Below are positions 18,492-32,015 of a stretch of 64,000 nucleotides of DNA, piece after piece; position 1 is the stretch's first letter; each line of letters opens with the position of its first letter. The translations under genes were made by a program, and so were the position numbers. The notes below the pieces were generated by a model that had not been told where the DNA came from, searched no databases, and saw nothing but the letters and a program-made list of their open reading frames with translations. The stretch spans positions 372,001 through 436,000 of the forward strand of contig NZ_JAIBKA010000004.1 of assembly GCF_022603395.1 (NCBI RefSeq), given 5' to 3'. The DNA comes from Desulfoferrobacter suflitae. Its GTDB lineage: Bacteria > Desulfobacterota > Syntrophobacteria > Syntrophobacterales > Syntrophobacteraceae.

Positions 18492-19991
18492 TCAGCGGCG
18501 CGAACCGGCCACTTTCTTACCGGGTCTGGCCGGCCGTTTGCGGGAATTCGTGAAGCGCCGCCGGCTCTTAGTCGGCCGAACCTTTTGCGGCGCGGGTAAA
18601 GGTTTCAGCAGCTCCTCCGGTGGGTAAATGCAGTGCAACTTCTGCCCCATGAATTCTTCGATGACCGGAATTTGGAACGAATCGCCTTCGTCGGCGAAAC
18701 TCACCGAGGTGCCCAGGGCTCCAGCTCTTCCGGTGCGGCCGATGCGGTGCACATAGGCCTCCGGGTCCAGGGGAAGATCATAGTTGACGACGTGGCTGAT
18801 GTCATCGACGTGCAGGCCGCGAGCCGCCACGTCAGTGGCAACCAGGACACGGATCTTGCCTGACCGGAAGTCTTCCAGCGCCTTGATCCGTTGATTCTGC
18901 TTCACTTCCCCTGACAGCAGCGCGCAGCGAATGTCATAGCGGGTGAGACGCTCCAGCAGGTTTCGCGTGACATCGCGGCGGTTGCCGAAGATCAGCAGGC
19001 GCTCCAGGTTGTTGTGGAAGATCAAGTTCACCAGGAGCGTGAACTTCTCCTCGAAAGTCGTTAAATAGACGATTTGGTCGACCGTTTCCACCGCCACCTG
19101 CTCCGGCTCAATCTCCACGACAAAGGGGTTGGTCGTCCATTGGGAAGCAAGACGCATGACTTCAGGGGTCAGCGTAGCACTGAACAGCATGGTCACACGC
19201 CGGCTCTTCTGCGGAGTTTTACGAATGATGCGGCGCACATCCGGTATAAAGCCCATGTCGAGCATTCGATCGGCTTCATCGATAACCAGGGTTTCCACTT
19301 TGTCCAAATGGATTTGGCCTTGTTGTACAAAGTCCAGCAGCCGTCCCGGGGTCGCAACCAAGATATCCACATGGTCCCTGATCAGTTGCTGCCGCTGCTT
19401 CTGGTAATCTATGCCGCCAAATACCGCGACGATCTTACAAGAAGCATATTTGGCCAATCCGCGCGCGTCTTTTTCGATCTGGAGAGCCAATTCTCTTGTG
19501 GGTGCCAGGATCAGAGCACGCGGAGTGCCGGATGGGCGCTTCCCGGCAATGGGGTTGCGCAGCATCTGGGTAAGAATGTTGATCAAAAATACTGCGCTCT
19601 TTCCCGTACCGGTCTGCGCTTTGCCCGCAGCGTCGACGCCGGTGAGCAATTTGGGCAATATGGCCGCCTGGATGGGAGTGCAGTATTGGAAGCCCAAATC
19701 GGAAATGGCGTGCATGATTTCCAGCGGAAGATCCAGATCGTGGAAACGCATTTTGCCTTCTACGGGTGGTACAACAAAGCTTGAGATGTTCCACGGCTTC
19801 ACAGGTTCGCGCGAGCTCCCGCGATTGCTCCGACGGCGACCGGATGAGGCGTTACTCGTGGGTCGTGCAGGTGCTATGATGGCGTTGTTCTGTTCTTGCA
19901 CAGCCGGATCGGCTTCCGGGGTGGGGTGTTCGCAGCGGTGTTTGGACTTGCGGAATTTACGGTAAGCGTTCTGAATGAAAGATAGTATCAA
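18492..19991 (-). CDS. rhlB: DEAD-box ATP-dependent RNA helicase (RhlB-like)
   Basis: RNA helicase of up to 499 residues. All motifs are visible: Q motif region (FQYCTPIQ), I (AQTGTGKS), Ia (PTRELALQ), Ib (TPGRLLD), II (DEAD), III (SAT), IV-V ([10 protein letters not shown]) and VI (HRIGRTGR). An N-terminal ~80-residue low-complexity, probably disordered extension and a basic C-terminal tail ([13 protein letters not shown]) flank the core, typical of RNA-binding tails. The TTG at 19991 is the first possible start; GAGGAG lies somewhat far upstream, so the exact start is uncertain. RhlB assignment rests on the core sequence and is less certain than the DEAD-box call. Confidence 0.9.
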   Translation of the reverse strand: MILSFIQNAYRKFRKSKHRCEHPTPEADPAVQEQNNAIIAPARPTSNASSGRRRSNRGSSREPVKPWNISSFVVPPVEGKMRFHDLDLPLEIMHAISDLGFQYCTPIQAAILPKLLTGVDAAGKAQTGTGKSAVFLINILTQMLRNPIAGKRPSGTPRALILAPTRELALQIEKDARGLAKYASCKIVAVFGGIDYQKQRQQLIRDHVDILVATPGRLLDFVQQGQIHLDKVETLVIDEADRMLDMGFIPDVRRIIRKTPQKSRRVTMLFSATLTPEVMRLASQWTTNPFVVEIEPEQVAVETVDQIVYLTTFEEKFTLLVNLIFHNNLERLLIFGNRRDVTRNLLERLTRYDIRCALLSGEVKQNQRIKALEDFRSGKIRVLVATDVAARGLHVDDISHVVNYDLPLDPEAYVHRIGRTGRAGALGTSVSFADEGDSFQIPVIEEFMGQKLHCIYPPEELLKPLPAPQKVRPTKSRRRFTNSRKRPARPGKKVAGSRR

Positions 19992-20376
19992 GGTCTTTTA
20001 TGAGTCTCCTCAAAATGTGAAGTTGCGAGTTACAAGGAACCACCGGAGCGGTCAGGCCGTCTATGGATAAGCCCGCGCTCTGCTCCCTGCCCGACGCTAA
20101 TCATCACCTTCTTGGCGCCTGTTGTCAAGGTTTTCAAGTCATCTGCCAGGGGCCGGCGTAGAAAACCGTACCCCCACTCGGAGCATTGCGTCAGGCATTT
20201 GAATGCTATATAGAACAAATCCATGGGAGGCAAATTCCATTGATTGTGGAAAGTATTGTGCAGTTTTTCAGCCGGTGATTTTGCATGCCATGGGGGTTGG
20301 GCTGCATGCTGCGGCTGCTGGAGGCTGTGGTTGCCGGTATCGCAATAGACATTTCAGCAATGGAGTTGGATCCAAA
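19992..20376. other. Divergent intergenic region between helicase and the RHH protein
   Basis: 385 bases with divergent genes on either side. I find no gene, repeat or strong hairpin. It must hold both promoters, but I cannot point to convincing elements. Confidence 0.4.
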
Positions 20377-20976
20377 ATGGCTAAACCGTCGCGCGAGCGA
20401 GTTCGAAAGTGGAGAGAAAAGAAAGCCAAGAAGGGAGGGCGCAGTCTGTCAACCTGGTTGGAGCCGGAAACGGTGCGCATGATGGATTATCTGCTGAACC
20501 ATTATGGTGAAACCGCCGCTCCATTGATTGCCAGAGCCATCGCAAGTCTGTACGAAGCGACCTGTCCGGGCCGGGATGCAGGGGCGTCTCAAGCCGGGCC
20601 GAAATCCGAGCTTTGCGGCGGTGAGCCGGAGCTTTCGGCTGGGGAAAAGCGAGCTGCTTTTGCGGAGCCGGTGCCGCTGGGTGAAGCGGCCGAAACAGTG
20701 GCAGAAACGGCCGCAGAAGAGACGGGCGAGGCGCCGGAGGCGCCGCAACTTGACCCTCTGCTTGGAGAGATCAAAGCCAAGCTGGCAGAGGGGGCACCCG
20801 TCAGGAATATTCAGAGGACCCTGCTGGTCCAATGGATCAAATCGATGCAGGCGAACAACGTCTCCTTCCAGGTCATGGCCGAGCTGCTCAACGCGGCCGG
20901 AATTCCTACTCTGTCCGGCAAAGGGGAGTGGGAACAGGGGATGATACCAACGATCCTGCTGTTGAGCTCGTTCTGA
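20377..20976 (+). CDS. Unrecognised protein: RHH-like N-terminus and serine-recombinase-like C-terminus
   Basis: 199 residues from the ATG at 20377; a TGGAG lies about 11 bases upstream. Residues 1-60 (MAKPSRERVRKWREKKAKK, then RSLSTWLEPETVRMMDYLL) look like a basic arm plus ribbon-helix-helix fold. Residues 65-130 are a low-complexity Ala/Glu/Gly/Pro linker. The C-terminus (about 160-192: VMAELLNAAGIPTLSGKGEW) resembles the helix-turn-helix-like Recombinase domain of large serine recombinases, but the catalytic resolvase domain is absent. It is most likely a DNA-binding protein. No name or function can be given. It stands alone and converges on purA. Confidence 0.55.
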   Translation: MAKPSRERVRKWREKKAKKGGRSLSTWLEPETVRMMDYLLNHYGETAAPLIARAIASLYEATCPGRDAGASQAGPKSELCGGEPELSAGEKRAAFAEPVPLGEAAETVAETAAEETGEAPEAPQLDPLLGEIKAKLAEGAPVRNIQRTLLVQWIKSMQANNVSFQVMAELLNAAGIPTLSGKGEWEQGMIPTILLLSSF

Positions 20977-21021
20977 TCACCTCACAATGGCCCGGCAGCA
21001 GCCGGAACCCTCCGCCGCTTT

Positions 21022-22651
<1,630 letters not shown>

Positions 22652-23509
22652 TCAGTACTGACGCATGGATCTCAGGCGCCTGATGCGCTCTTCGATGGGC
22701 GGGTGAGTGCTGAAAAGATTAGCCAGGCTCTTGCCGGAAAGCGGATTTACGATGAACATGTGGGCGGTTTCCGGCCGCGCATCATGCATGGGCAAGCGCT
22801 GGGAAGCTCTGGCCAGTTTCTCCAGGGCGCTCGCCAGGGATTCGGGATGGTGCGAAATCCTGGCGCCGGTTTCATCGGCCAGATACTCGCGCGATCTGGA
22901 AATGGCCATCTGGATCAACATGGCCGCGATGGGAGCGAGAATGGCGGTCACCAGCAGACCGATGATGCCGCCGCCGCCCTCCTCGTCATCGCCGCCTCTG
23001 AAACCTCCAAAGATAGCCGTCCAGCGGGCCATGTTGGCGAGAATCATCACCACGCCGGCCAACGTTGCAGCGATGGAGCTTATCAGAATGTCGCGATTTT
23101 TCACGTGGGCCAGCTCGTGGGCGAGAACACCGCGGATTTCATCCGGGGTCAGCAGGCGCCACAATCCTTCGGTCACCGCCACCACGGCATGCTGCGGATT
23201 ACGCCCTGTGGCAAAAGCGTTGGGCGTGTCCTGCGGTATCAGGTAGACTCTCGGCATCGGGATGTCGGCCTGGGCGGCCAAGTCCCTGACTATCCGGTAA
23301 ATCTCGGGAGCCCTTTGTTCATCGAGTGGTTGCGCCCGATACATGGCGAGCACAATCTTATCTGAAAACCAATAGCTTCCGACGTTCATGACCACGGCCA
23401 GCACAAAGGCAATGACCATGCCTTGCGACCCCCCGAACAGGCGCCCGATAAAAATGATCAGGGCGGTGAGTACGGCCAAAAGCAGAGTCGTACGAAATTT
23501 GTTTTCCAT
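22652..23509 (-). CDS. htpX: HtpX-type membrane zinc metalloprotease
   Basis: M48 protease of 285 residues for membrane-protein quality control. Two N-terminal membrane segments (about 7-45), the catalytic HELAH motif (H131, E132, H135), two further hydrophobic segments (about 145-190) and the third zinc ligand in [10 protein letters not shown] are visible. The C-terminus has the usual [12 protein letters not shown]. Length is normal. GGAGG stands upstream of the ATG. No heat-shock promoter or CIRCE element is obvious. Confidence 0.96.
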   Translation of the reverse strand: MENKFRTTLLLAVLTALIIFIGRLFGGSQGMVIAFVLAVVMNVGSYWFSDKIVLAMYRAQPLDEQRAPEIYRIVRDLAAQADIPMPRVYLIPQDTPNAFATGRNPQHAVVAVTEGLWRLLTPDEIRGVLAHELAHVKNRDILISSIAATLAGVVMILANMARWTAIFGGFRGGDDEEGGGGIIGLLVTAILAPIAAMLIQMAISRSREYLADETGARISHHPESLASALEKLARASQRLPMHDARPETAHMFIVNPLSGKSLANLFSTHPPIEERIRRLRSMRQY

Positions 23510-23673
23510 CGTTCAATGGCCTCCTGGTTTGATTTATGAAATCATGCGAAGCGTTTGCCGCAGCAATCAAATGTTCAATGGCGTGATTTCAAAGTGAATT
23601 TAAGAAAACCTTGAGAGGCTGTCAAGCTGGATCGACGGCCGGGCGGTACAATCAGCGAGGGGGTTCTTTATGG

Positions 23674-23703
23674 TTGTGGATAAAAAAACAGCCATGCTAG
23701 TAT
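23674..23703 (+). promoter_or_regulatory. Possible sigma-70-type promoter for proS
   Basis: TTGTGG (23674-23679) and TAGTAT (23698-23703) are separated by 18 bases and lie about 90 bases before the proS start. Both hexamers are only partial matches, so this is a weak suggestion. Confidence 0.25.
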
Positions 23704-23792
23704 TCACCGCACAGAGAAGCGGGGGGAGAGGTTGCGGACCTGGCTGCCGCTTGCGAGTCGTCATTGAGTTGAGATTTTGAGGAGAAGAATCG

Positions 23793-25538
23793 ATGCGTTA
23801 TTCCAGGTATTTCATACACACACTATTCGAAGTTCCCAAAGAAGCCGAAATCCCGTCTCACATCCTCCTGCTGAGAGGATCCTATATCCATCCGGTGGCT
23901 GCTGGAATTTACTCGCTTCTGCCGTTGGGGCACCGGGTAGCAGAGAAGGTCAAAAACATCATGCGCGACGAGCTCAATGCCATCGGCGGCATGGAGGTTA
24001 CCTTGCCGGTGCTCAATCCTGCAGAGCTCTGGAAGAAGACCAGGCGGTACTTCGATATCGGGCCGGAGCTTTTTCGCATCAAAGATCGCAAGGAGCGCGA
24101 ATTTGTGCTGGCCATGACCCACGAAGAGGTCATTACGGATATCGCCAAGCAGTTCTTGACCTCCTACCGTGACATGCCGGTCATGCTCTACCAGATCCAC
24201 ACCAAGATTCGCGATGAAGCTCGCCCCCGAGCCGGATTATTGCGAGTGCGCGAATTTTTCATGAAAGACGGCTATAGCTTCCATACCCACTTTGATGATC
24301 TGGACGCGTACTATCCGAAGATATTCAACGCGTATTTGCGTATTTTTGCCCGCTGCGGGCTGAAGGCTGTCCCCATCGAAGCCGATTCGGGGATCATGGG
24401 AGGAACCGGCTCGCACGAATTCATGCTCGATTCGCCTCACGGCGAAGACCGCTTTGTCGTCTGTACCCAGTGCCGCTATCGCGCCAACACCGAAAAGGCG
24501 GCAGGCCTCAAGCCAATGGTTGAGGACGTTCCGGACAACCCGCCGGCGATGGAGGTGGTGGATACGCCAAACATCAGGACCATCACTGCTCTCATGGAAT
24601 TTTTCGGCATAAGCGACGAGCATTTTCTCAAAACCGTCGCCTATGAAGCCGACGGCGAGCTGGTTCTGGCGGTCATCCGCGGGGATTTTGCGGTGTCCGG
24701 CACCAAGCTGACCAACCACCTGAAGGCAGTGCACCTGGATTTGGCTCCCGAAGGCCTGCTCCTGGAAAAAGGGTTGCATCCCGGGTTTCTGTCTCCTGTG
24801 GGCTTGAAAAATATCCGTATCGTCATGGACAACTCGGTAAGCGCTGGAGCTCAGTTCGTGGCCGGGGCCAATCAGCTCGATAAGCACCTGAAAAATGTTC
24901 TCTATGGACGCGACTTCACCGTGCGGGAAATCACCGATATTGCCGAGGTGCGGGAAGGCGACGGCTGTGCCCAGTGCCGCCGGGGACAGCTGGAAATACG
25001 CCGCGGCATCGAGCTCGGGCACACGTTCAAATTGGGGACCAAGTACACCGCCGCCGACACCATGGATGTCACTTTTTTAAACGCGCAGGGGGAGCAAAAT
25101 AGAGTGATCATGGGCTGTTACGGAATCGGTGTGGAACGTCTGATGGCGTCGGCTGCGGAACAGTGGCATGACGATTGCGGGATTGTCTGGCCTATCAGCC
25201 TTGCACCCTTCCAGGTGATCGTGACGGCCATTGGAAATAAGCTGGAGGTTTTGGACAATTCTGAGAAAATCTACTCACGATTGAATGCAACCTATGAAGT
25301 TCTCTATGACGATCGCAATGATTCGCCCGGAGTGAAGCTGAAGGATGCGGATTTGCTGGGTATTCCGGTACGTGTGGTCATCAGCCAGAAATTGCTGAAG
25401 AATGACCAGCTCGAGATCAAGAACCGAAAAACCGGTGAAATCACCATCTGTTCCAAAGATCGATTGGATGAGACAATCGCCGGAATAATCGAAGAGCTGC
25501 AGCCCACCTGTGAGGGGCTTCCCTATCTGGCCGAATAA
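23793..25538 (+). CDS. proS: Prolyl-tRNA synthetase (bacterial long form)
   Basis: Class II synthetase of 581 residues that charges tRNA-Pro. Motif 2 and 3 regions ([32 protein letters not shown]) are present. The inserted editing domain (about residues 225-395, [20 protein letters not shown]) marks the bacterial ProS-I type that deacylates Ala-tRNA-Pro. The C-terminal anticodon-binding domain is intact. The ATG follows TTGAGGAGAAG with good spacing. Monocistronic; a GC-rich hairpin follows the stop. Confidence 0.98.
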   Translation: MRYSRYFIHTLFEVPKEAEIPSHILLLRGSYIHPVAAGIYSLLPLGHRVAEKVKNIMRDELNAIGGMEVTLPVLNPAELWKKTRRYFDIGPELFRIKDRKEREFVLAMTHEEVITDIAKQFLTSYRDMPVMLYQIHTKIRDEARPRAGLLRVREFFMKDGYSFHTHFDDLDAYYPKIFNAYLRIFARCGLKAVPIEADSGIMGGTGSHEFMLDSPHGEDRFVVCTQCRYRANTEKAAGLKPMVEDVPDNPPAMEVVDTPNIRTITALMEFFGISDEHFLKTVAYEADGELVLAVIRGDFAVSGTKLTNHLKAVHLDLAPEGLLLEKGLHPGFLSPVGLKNIRIVMDNSVSAGAQFVAGANQLDKHLKNVLYGRDFTVREITDIAEVREGDGCAQCRRGQLEIRRGIELGHTFKLGTKYTAADTMDVTFLNAQGEQNRVIMGCYGIGVERLMASAAEQWHDDCGIVWPISLAPFQVIVTAIGNKLEVLDNSEKIYSRLNATYEVLYDDRNDSPGVKLKDADLLGIPVRVVISQKLLKNDQLEIKNRKTGEITICSKDRLDETIAGIIEELQPTCEGLPYLAE

Positions 25539-25585
25539 CATGTAACACCTGGAGTTGTCCGGGTGGCTGTTCCTCTGCCTTACCG

Positions 25586-25610
25586 CAGGAGCGGCGGGCA
25601 GCCGCTCCTG
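25586..25610 (+). terminator. Hairpin downstream of proS
   Basis: CAGGAGCGGC (25586-25595) pairs perfectly with 25601-25610 around a GGGCA loop. It lies 47 bases after the proS stop and is followed by TGAAAATG rather than a T-run, so termination may be inefficient. Confidence 0.5.
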
Positions 25611-25731
25611 TGAAAATGACCGTCGCCGCACTTTTTTCTTGACATTCCTGCAGATTTGAGCATGATGAGGGCAGTTGATTCACCCTTCAACTAGCTCCCA
25701 GAGAGGCCCGGTTTTCCAAGGAGGTGATCCA

Positions 25732-26055
25732 ATGAAAAAAAGTATTCCCCTAACTTTTTTTCTGGTTGCAGCGCTGCTCTTGCTTGGAACGCATCTTGCC
25801 TTCTGCGCGTCCGCGACTGAGGTGGGCAAAGAAGCAGCCGGCGCGGCGGCCGGTCAGGCGGCAACGATCAACATCAATGCCGCCGATGTTACCCAGTTAG
25901 AGAGCCTCCCCGGCATTGGTCCGGCAACTGCCCAGGCCATCGTCGATTACCGAGAGGCCAACGGGCCTTTCAAATCCATTGACGCCGTCAAAGCAGTTCA
26001 GGGCATCGGCGACGCAAAGTTTGATGCCATCAAGGATCTGATCAGTACTGAATAA
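25732..26055 (+). CDS. ComEA-like helix-hairpin-helix DNA-binding protein, exported
   Basis: A 107-residue protein with a signal peptide or N-terminal anchor (MKKSIPLTFFLVAALLLLG, cleavage near FCASA). It has one helix-hairpin-helix pair (about 45-105: ININAADVTQLESLPGIG, AQAIVDYREANGPFKS, VQGIGDAKFDAI). ComEA proteins bind double-stranded DNA at the cell surface, but many bacteria that are not known to be competent encode short versions like this. No other competence gene is nearby, so a role in uptake is unproven. AAGGAGGTGATCC six bases before the ATG is an almost ideal ribosome-binding site and decides the start over an upstream frame beginning at 25675. Confidence 0.88.
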   Translation: MKKSIPLTFFLVAALLLLGTHLAFCASATEVGKEAAGAAAGQAATININAADVTQLESLPGIGPATAQAIVDYREANGPFKSIDAVKAVQGIGDAKFDAIKDLISTE

Positions 26056-26212
26056 ACGTTGAGCGCCTCTTTGGGAGCGCCTGCAACAGGCCAAAGCTGG
26101 TGAATTCCAACCTGATCGATGGTCCCGTCGTGGTTGAATCAAGGTTTATCCGGAACGATGGTCGTGTGCATGCCGCATAGTCAGCACCGGCATGGTGGGC
26201 GAACGACTTACA

Positions 26213-26260
26213 GCCGGCGCCGCCGACACAAAACGCGGCACCCGGCGGACAGGCGCCGGC
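26213..26260. repeat. GC-rich inverted repeat downstream of thiC
   Basis: GCCGGCGCC (26213-26221) is perfectly inverted at 26252-26260 across a 30-base loop that is itself GC-rich, between the convergent comEA-like and thiC genes. It may serve as a transcription end for one or both; no T-run is present. Confidence 0.4.
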
Positions 26261-26278
26261 GGCATGCAGTTAGGTTCA

Positions 26279-27556
26279 TCAGCCGGTTTTGCGGCCGCTG
26301 ATTTTGACCGCACAGAGTTTGCCGCACATGCTGCACGCTTCTCTATCTTCGGTTATTTGCAGCCTGTCGCGCACCAGCTCCGGATCGAGTGATCCGTTGA
26401 TGACCGCCTCCCAATCGAGTTTTTGTCTGGCGCTGGAAATTTCCCGGTCGGACTCGACAGCTCCCGGCAACCCTTTGGCAATATCGGCTACATGGCCGGC
26501 AATGCGGGCCGCCATCACCCCCTGGTAGACATCATCGGGGTTCGGCAAACCCAGGTGTTCGGCGGGGGTCACGTAGCACAGGAAATCGGCGCCCGCAGCG
26601 CCCGCCAGCGCGCCGCCAATGGCGGCGGTGATATGATCGTATCCTGCGGCAATGTCGGTTGGCAGGGGGCCCAGCACGTAGAAGGGGGCACCCTTGCAAA
26701 CCTGTTTTTGCAGATGTATGTGCGACTCGATGTGCTGCAGCGGCACATGCCCGGGACCTTCCACCATCACCTGGACACCGCGGTTGCGGGCGCGCTGTGT
26801 CAATTCCCCGAGTATCAATAATTCTTCCAGTTGCGCGCCGTCGTTGGCATCCATGATTGTGCCCGGTCGGAACCCGTCGCCCAGGCTGAGGGTCACATCG
26901 AATCTATGGGCGATTTCCAGAAGGTCGTCATAGTGCTCGTAAAGGGGGTTTTCCTGTTGGTTCTTGCGCATCCAGTCCATGTGAATCGAGCCCCCGCGAC
27001 TGACGCACGGCATGATGCGCCGGTGAATTTCCAACTGGCGCATCGAGCTCAATGTCACTCCGCAGTGCACAGTGATGTAGTCGACGCCCTCCGCACATTG
27101 TTTCTCGATGCTTCGAAGCAGTTGATCGGCGGTCATCTTCTCGAGGGGCTGGTGGTTGGCAAGCATTTCGGTGGCTATCTGGTAAATGGGAACTGCCCCT
27201 ACCATTACCGTAGAGTGTTCGAGAAAGAAGTGGCGCAGCCGGCCAAGCTCTCCGCCCGTGGAGAGATCCATGATGGAGTCTGCTTTGGCCTTCCGGGCGG
27301 CTGCCAGCTTCCTCTGTTCCAGACCGATGTCCGCGCATTCGCCGCTGGTTCCAAGGTTGGCGTTGACCTTTGTCTTAAGTCCTGCGCCGATGGCGAGTAC
27401 CCGGGAAAAAGTGTGATTGTGGTTCTTGGGCAGCACCGCTCGTCCTGCGGCGATCAGTTGGCGCAGTTGTTCGGCATCGATCGGTTCGTTGCGCACCGCC
27501 TGCTGCATCTCCTCCGTGACCATTCCCGCCCTGGCATAATCCAGTTGTGTTTTCAC
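26279..27556 (-). CDS. thiC: Phosphomethylpyrimidine synthase (short form)
   Basis: Radical SAM enzyme that rearranges AIR to HMP-phosphate in thiamine synthesis; 425 residues, the short form lacking the N-terminal domain of plant and Caulobacter enzymes. Landmarks are NANLGTSGE, HCGVTLS, EGPGHVPL and the C-terminal cluster motif CSMCGKLC. The cysteine spacing here is Cx2Cx3C rather than the Cx2Cx4C of long ThiC. Start is GTG at 27556 with AAAGGAG six bases upstream. A TPP riboswitch lies 180 bases upstream, so expression should fall when thiamine diphosphate is plentiful. No other thi gene is adjacent. Confidence 0.96.
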   Translation of the reverse strand: MKTQLDYARAGMVTEEMQQAVRNEPIDAEQLRQLIAAGRAVLPKNHNHTFSRVLAIGAGLKTKVNANLGTSGECADIGLEQRKLAAARKAKADSIMDLSTGGELGRLRHFFLEHSTVMVGAVPIYQIATEMLANHQPLEKMTADQLLRSIEKQCAEGVDYITVHCGVTLSSMRQLEIHRRIMPCVSRGGSIHMDWMRKNQQENPLYEHYDDLLEIAHRFDVTLSLGDGFRPGTIMDANDGAQLEELLILGELTQRARNRGVQVMVEGPGHVPLQHIESHIHLQKQVCKGAPFYVLGPLPTDIAAGYDHITAAIGGALAGAAGADFLCYVTPAEHLGLPNPDDVYQGVMAARIAGHVADIAKGLPGAVESDREISSARQKLDWEAVINGSLDPELVRDRLQITEDREACSMCGKLCAVKISGRKTG

Positions 27557-27695
27557 GGTTGACTCCTTTCCTTCTATCCAGGTGTTGAGGTCATGCCCCG
27601 CAGCAGCAAGGCGGCGGGGGGTGTGACCGGCACCTTCGGGTTTTACCGGCGAAGTTTTATGCGTGGCGGGAAAGCTTGACGGGGATGCCGGAAAC

Positions 27696-27718
27696 GAGGC
27701 CGTCCGGTGAACGGCCTC
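27696..27718 (-). promoter_or_regulatory. Hairpin between TPP aptamer and thiC
   Basis: GAGGCCGT and ACGGCCTC form an 8-bp perfect stem with a 7-base loop, just downstream of the aptamer on the minus strand, followed by GTTTCC. It may be part of the expression platform, but with no real T-run it is not a clear terminator. The remaining ~140 bases to thiC are GC-rich and could fold over the start. Confidence 0.45.
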
Positions 27719-27735
27719 CAGTGAGCTTTCGTTCC

Positions 27736-27812
27736 GCCGATTCCTTCGCCAGTATTATCTGGATCAGGTTCCAAGGGTATGATCTCAGCTCTCTGATGAG
27801 CACCCCTTCGGC
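27736..27812 (-). promoter_or_regulatory. TPP riboswitch (THI element)
   Basis: Read on the minus strand, the conserved cores are present in order: GGGGTGCTC, AGCTGAGATCATACCCTT, GAACCTGATCC and AGATAATACTGGCGAAGGA. The closing P1 stem is GCCGA (27808-27812) with TCGGC (27736-27740). This is a textbook thi-box aptamer that binds thiamine diphosphate and controls thiC downstream. Confidence 0.96.
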
Positions 27813-27935
27813 TAAAACCCTTTTCCAATCCTTTACCATTAAAAATTATATCATATTTGCTCAAAGTCCATTACATAGAAGAGCCTTTTGTCGGCAGTTC
27901 TCATCCTGACTGCTGTCGGGCTTACCGCGCAGGGG

Positions 27936-28095
27936 GGGTGGGTGGAGGCCCGTTCTTTTTGCGCCGTAACCCACCCGATGCCACCTCATATGGCGGGTTA
28001 TCACGCGTGCTGCGCGGCTCCGCCCGACGACCACGTTGGTCGGTCCGGCCCATGTTGGGTATCGTCACGCATGCCGCGCGACTCAACCAGCCTGC
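27936..28095. repeat. Cluster of degraded REP-like palindromes (R2 copies 2 and 3)
   Basis: Three overlapping palindromic units lie between the riboswitch and the acyl-CoA dehydrogenase stop. GGGTGGGT (27936-27943) pairs with ACCCACCC (27969-27976). GTAACCCACC pairs imperfectly with GGCGGGTTAT (27992-28001). The stretch 28054-28095 aligns closely with the palindrome at 5536-5574, including the 3' ACTCAAC and CCTGCG. Two units share a TCACGC-TGC-GCGCG centre. No gene is visible in 27813-28108. Confidence 0.5.
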
Positions 28096-28108
28096 GGAAT
28101 TCGACCGG

Positions 28109-29770
28109 TTAACCGTGTGGTGTCGTAGTGAGTGACCGCATGATTCGGCCCACGAGCTTTTCACTCTTTGTATCGAAAAGACTCATGCTTTGTAGTCTCA
28201 CCTTTTTTGCCTCCAGCAGGAAGTAGTTGAGCAGCTGCAAGTCCTCGCCGGCGGGAGCTTTGGTTCCGCTCTCGGCGCGCAGTTTGGCGAGAATCGTCAA
28301 AAGGCCGAAAAGATACAGACTCAGGGTACTTATTTTTCTGAGAAAAAATTGTTTCCCGACAACTTTTTCACCGTATAAGATGATGCCCAGGATGAGCATG
28401 CGTCGGATGAGAACGGCGTTGGCCCTGGCCGCTTTGGATGCTTTGTTCATCACCCGGTCCGGGAACTTGAGCGGCCATTGGATTGATTTGAACATGGCCC
28501 TTATCAGGGCAAACAGCCGGCCTGTGCGGGAAGCGTGAGCGCTTTTCAGGTCCTTGGTGATTCTTCGGATCATGAAGAGAGCGGGATAGATGGAGTGGAT
28601 CTCCGTGGTTCCCTCAAAGACCGTGGTCACGCGGAAATCCCTCATCCTCTTTTCATAGGGCTGGGTTGACAGATAGCCGGAACCGCCGGCTACCTGGAGG
28701 GCGTCATACAGGGTATCCCAGCAACGGGTAGTGCCGAACAGTTTGCAGTGGGAACTTTCGAGGGCCACGTTGGCCACAGGGTTGCGATCCAGCAGGCCGG
28801 CTGTGAAATCATCCAGGGCCGAACTGACGAAGCCGTTGACGCGCGCCTTGACGATCTTTTCCTGAATCAACGGAAAGCGTTGTATGGGTCCTCCAAACTG
28901 AACCCTGCTGGAAGAGCGCTTCAGCATGTCCGCAACCGATTGCTTCATCATGCCGACCGAAGCGGCGCCCAGGCCGAGCCTTCCGTAATTCAAAATGATC
29001 ATGGCGATCTTGAAGCCATCTCCGGGTTTTCCCAGGAGATTGGCGACCGGAACACGCACATCCTCAAAGCGGATTGCCGCGGTGGAACTGGCTTTGAGGC
29101 CCATTTTGGGCATGTCTCTGCCGATTTTTACCCCCTCCCATGCGGTTTCCACGATGAAGGCTCCCATGTGACCGGGATTCTTTGGATCCAGTTGGGCGAA
29201 CGTGGTTAGCGCGCCCGCATAGTTGGCGTTGGTGATATAGGTCTTTTGTCCGGTCAGGATGTAGTGGCTGCCATCTGCCGAGAGCTCTGCCCTGGTTTCA
29301 ATGTGCTGAGCGTCCGAGCCGATTTTTGGTTCGGTCAGGGCGTAGGAGAAAATCATCTCGCCGGAAGCCGCCGGCACCAGATACTTCTGTTTTTGCTGTT
29401 CGTTGCCAAACAGCAGAATGCCTTTGGTGCCGATGGAAAGGTGGGCGAGGGATGCCAGCACGACAGAAATATCCTGCTTGACCATCTCTTCGACGGTCCT
29501 CAGATACTCCCACAAATTGAACCCCAGTCCTCCATAGGCAACGGGAATAGAGATCCCGAACATGCCGATTTCCCGCATCTGCTGCAGCATGTCTTGGGGA
29601 ATTCTTCCCAGTTCTTCGATGGATTGCGGCGCATACTGCTGGGAGATGGCCTGAAACTTTTCCATGAGCCGCCCGATTTTTGCCTCATCCACCGGGGCTC
29701 TGAAGGAATCGAAAAGCCGTTCGTCCAGCGACCCCAGGTAAATGTTTTCCAGGAACCCTTCTGCCGGCAT
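28109..29770 (-). CDS. Acyl-CoA dehydrogenase, VLCAD/ACAD9-like with C-terminal extension
   Basis: FAD-dependent acyl-CoA dehydrogenase of 553 residues, longer than the ~380 of soluble short-chain enzymes. The core spans about 1-400 (YALTEPKIGSDA, KTYITNANYAG, QVAGGSGYLS) and the catalytic glutamate lies in VFEGTTEIH. The ~150-residue extension contains amphipathic and hydrophobic stretches (VLIRRMLILGIILYGEK, LSLYLFGLLTILAKL) like the membrane-associating part of VLCAD. It probably oxidises long-chain acyl-CoAs (inference). GGAGAG precedes the ATG, and it starts 23 bases after the ligA stop, so the two share a transcript. Confidence 0.9.
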   Translation of the reverse strand: MPAEGFLENIYLGSLDERLFDSFRAPVDEAKIGRLMEKFQAISQQYAPQSIEELGRIPQDMLQQMREIGMFGISIPVAYGGLGFNLWEYLRTVEEMVKQDISVVLASLAHLSIGTKGILLFGNEQQKQKYLVPAASGEMIFSYALTEPKIGSDAQHIETRAELSADGSHYILTGQKTYITNANYAGALTTFAQLDPKNPGHMGAFIVETAWEGVKIGRDMPKMGLKASSTAAIRFEDVRVPVANLLGKPGDGFKIAMIILNYGRLGLGAASVGMMKQSVADMLKRSSSRVQFGGPIQRFPLIQEKIVKARVNGFVSSALDDFTAGLLDRNPVANVALESSHCKLFGTTRCWDTLYDALQVAGGSGYLSTQPYEKRMRDFRVTTVFEGTTEIHSIYPALFMIRRITKDLKSAHASRTGRLFALIRAMFKSIQWPLKFPDRVMNKASKAARANAVLIRRMLILGIILYGEKVVGKQFFLRKISTLSLYLFGLLTILAKLRAESGTKAPAGEDLQLLNYFLLEAKKVRLQSMSLFDTKSEKLVGRIMRSLTTTPHG

Positions 29771-29793
29771 GGTCCACTCTCCTTTCGCTGCGT

Positions 29794-31884
<2,091 letters not shown>

Positions 31885-32015
31885 TTATGATTCGCCGAAT
31901 TCTTGGACGCGCCCTCGAGGGTTTCCCGCAAACCGGGGAAGGCATCGCTCCGCTTGCAGCAGGTTGCGCCCACCCTATCGGGGTCGGGATCGCGCGGGAC
32001 GCAGCCGTGCCCATC

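Noticed and set aside
25732-26055. ComEA-like protein as evidence of natural competence
   Set aside because: No other competence gene is nearby, and short ComEA-like proteins are common in bacteria not known to take up DNA.
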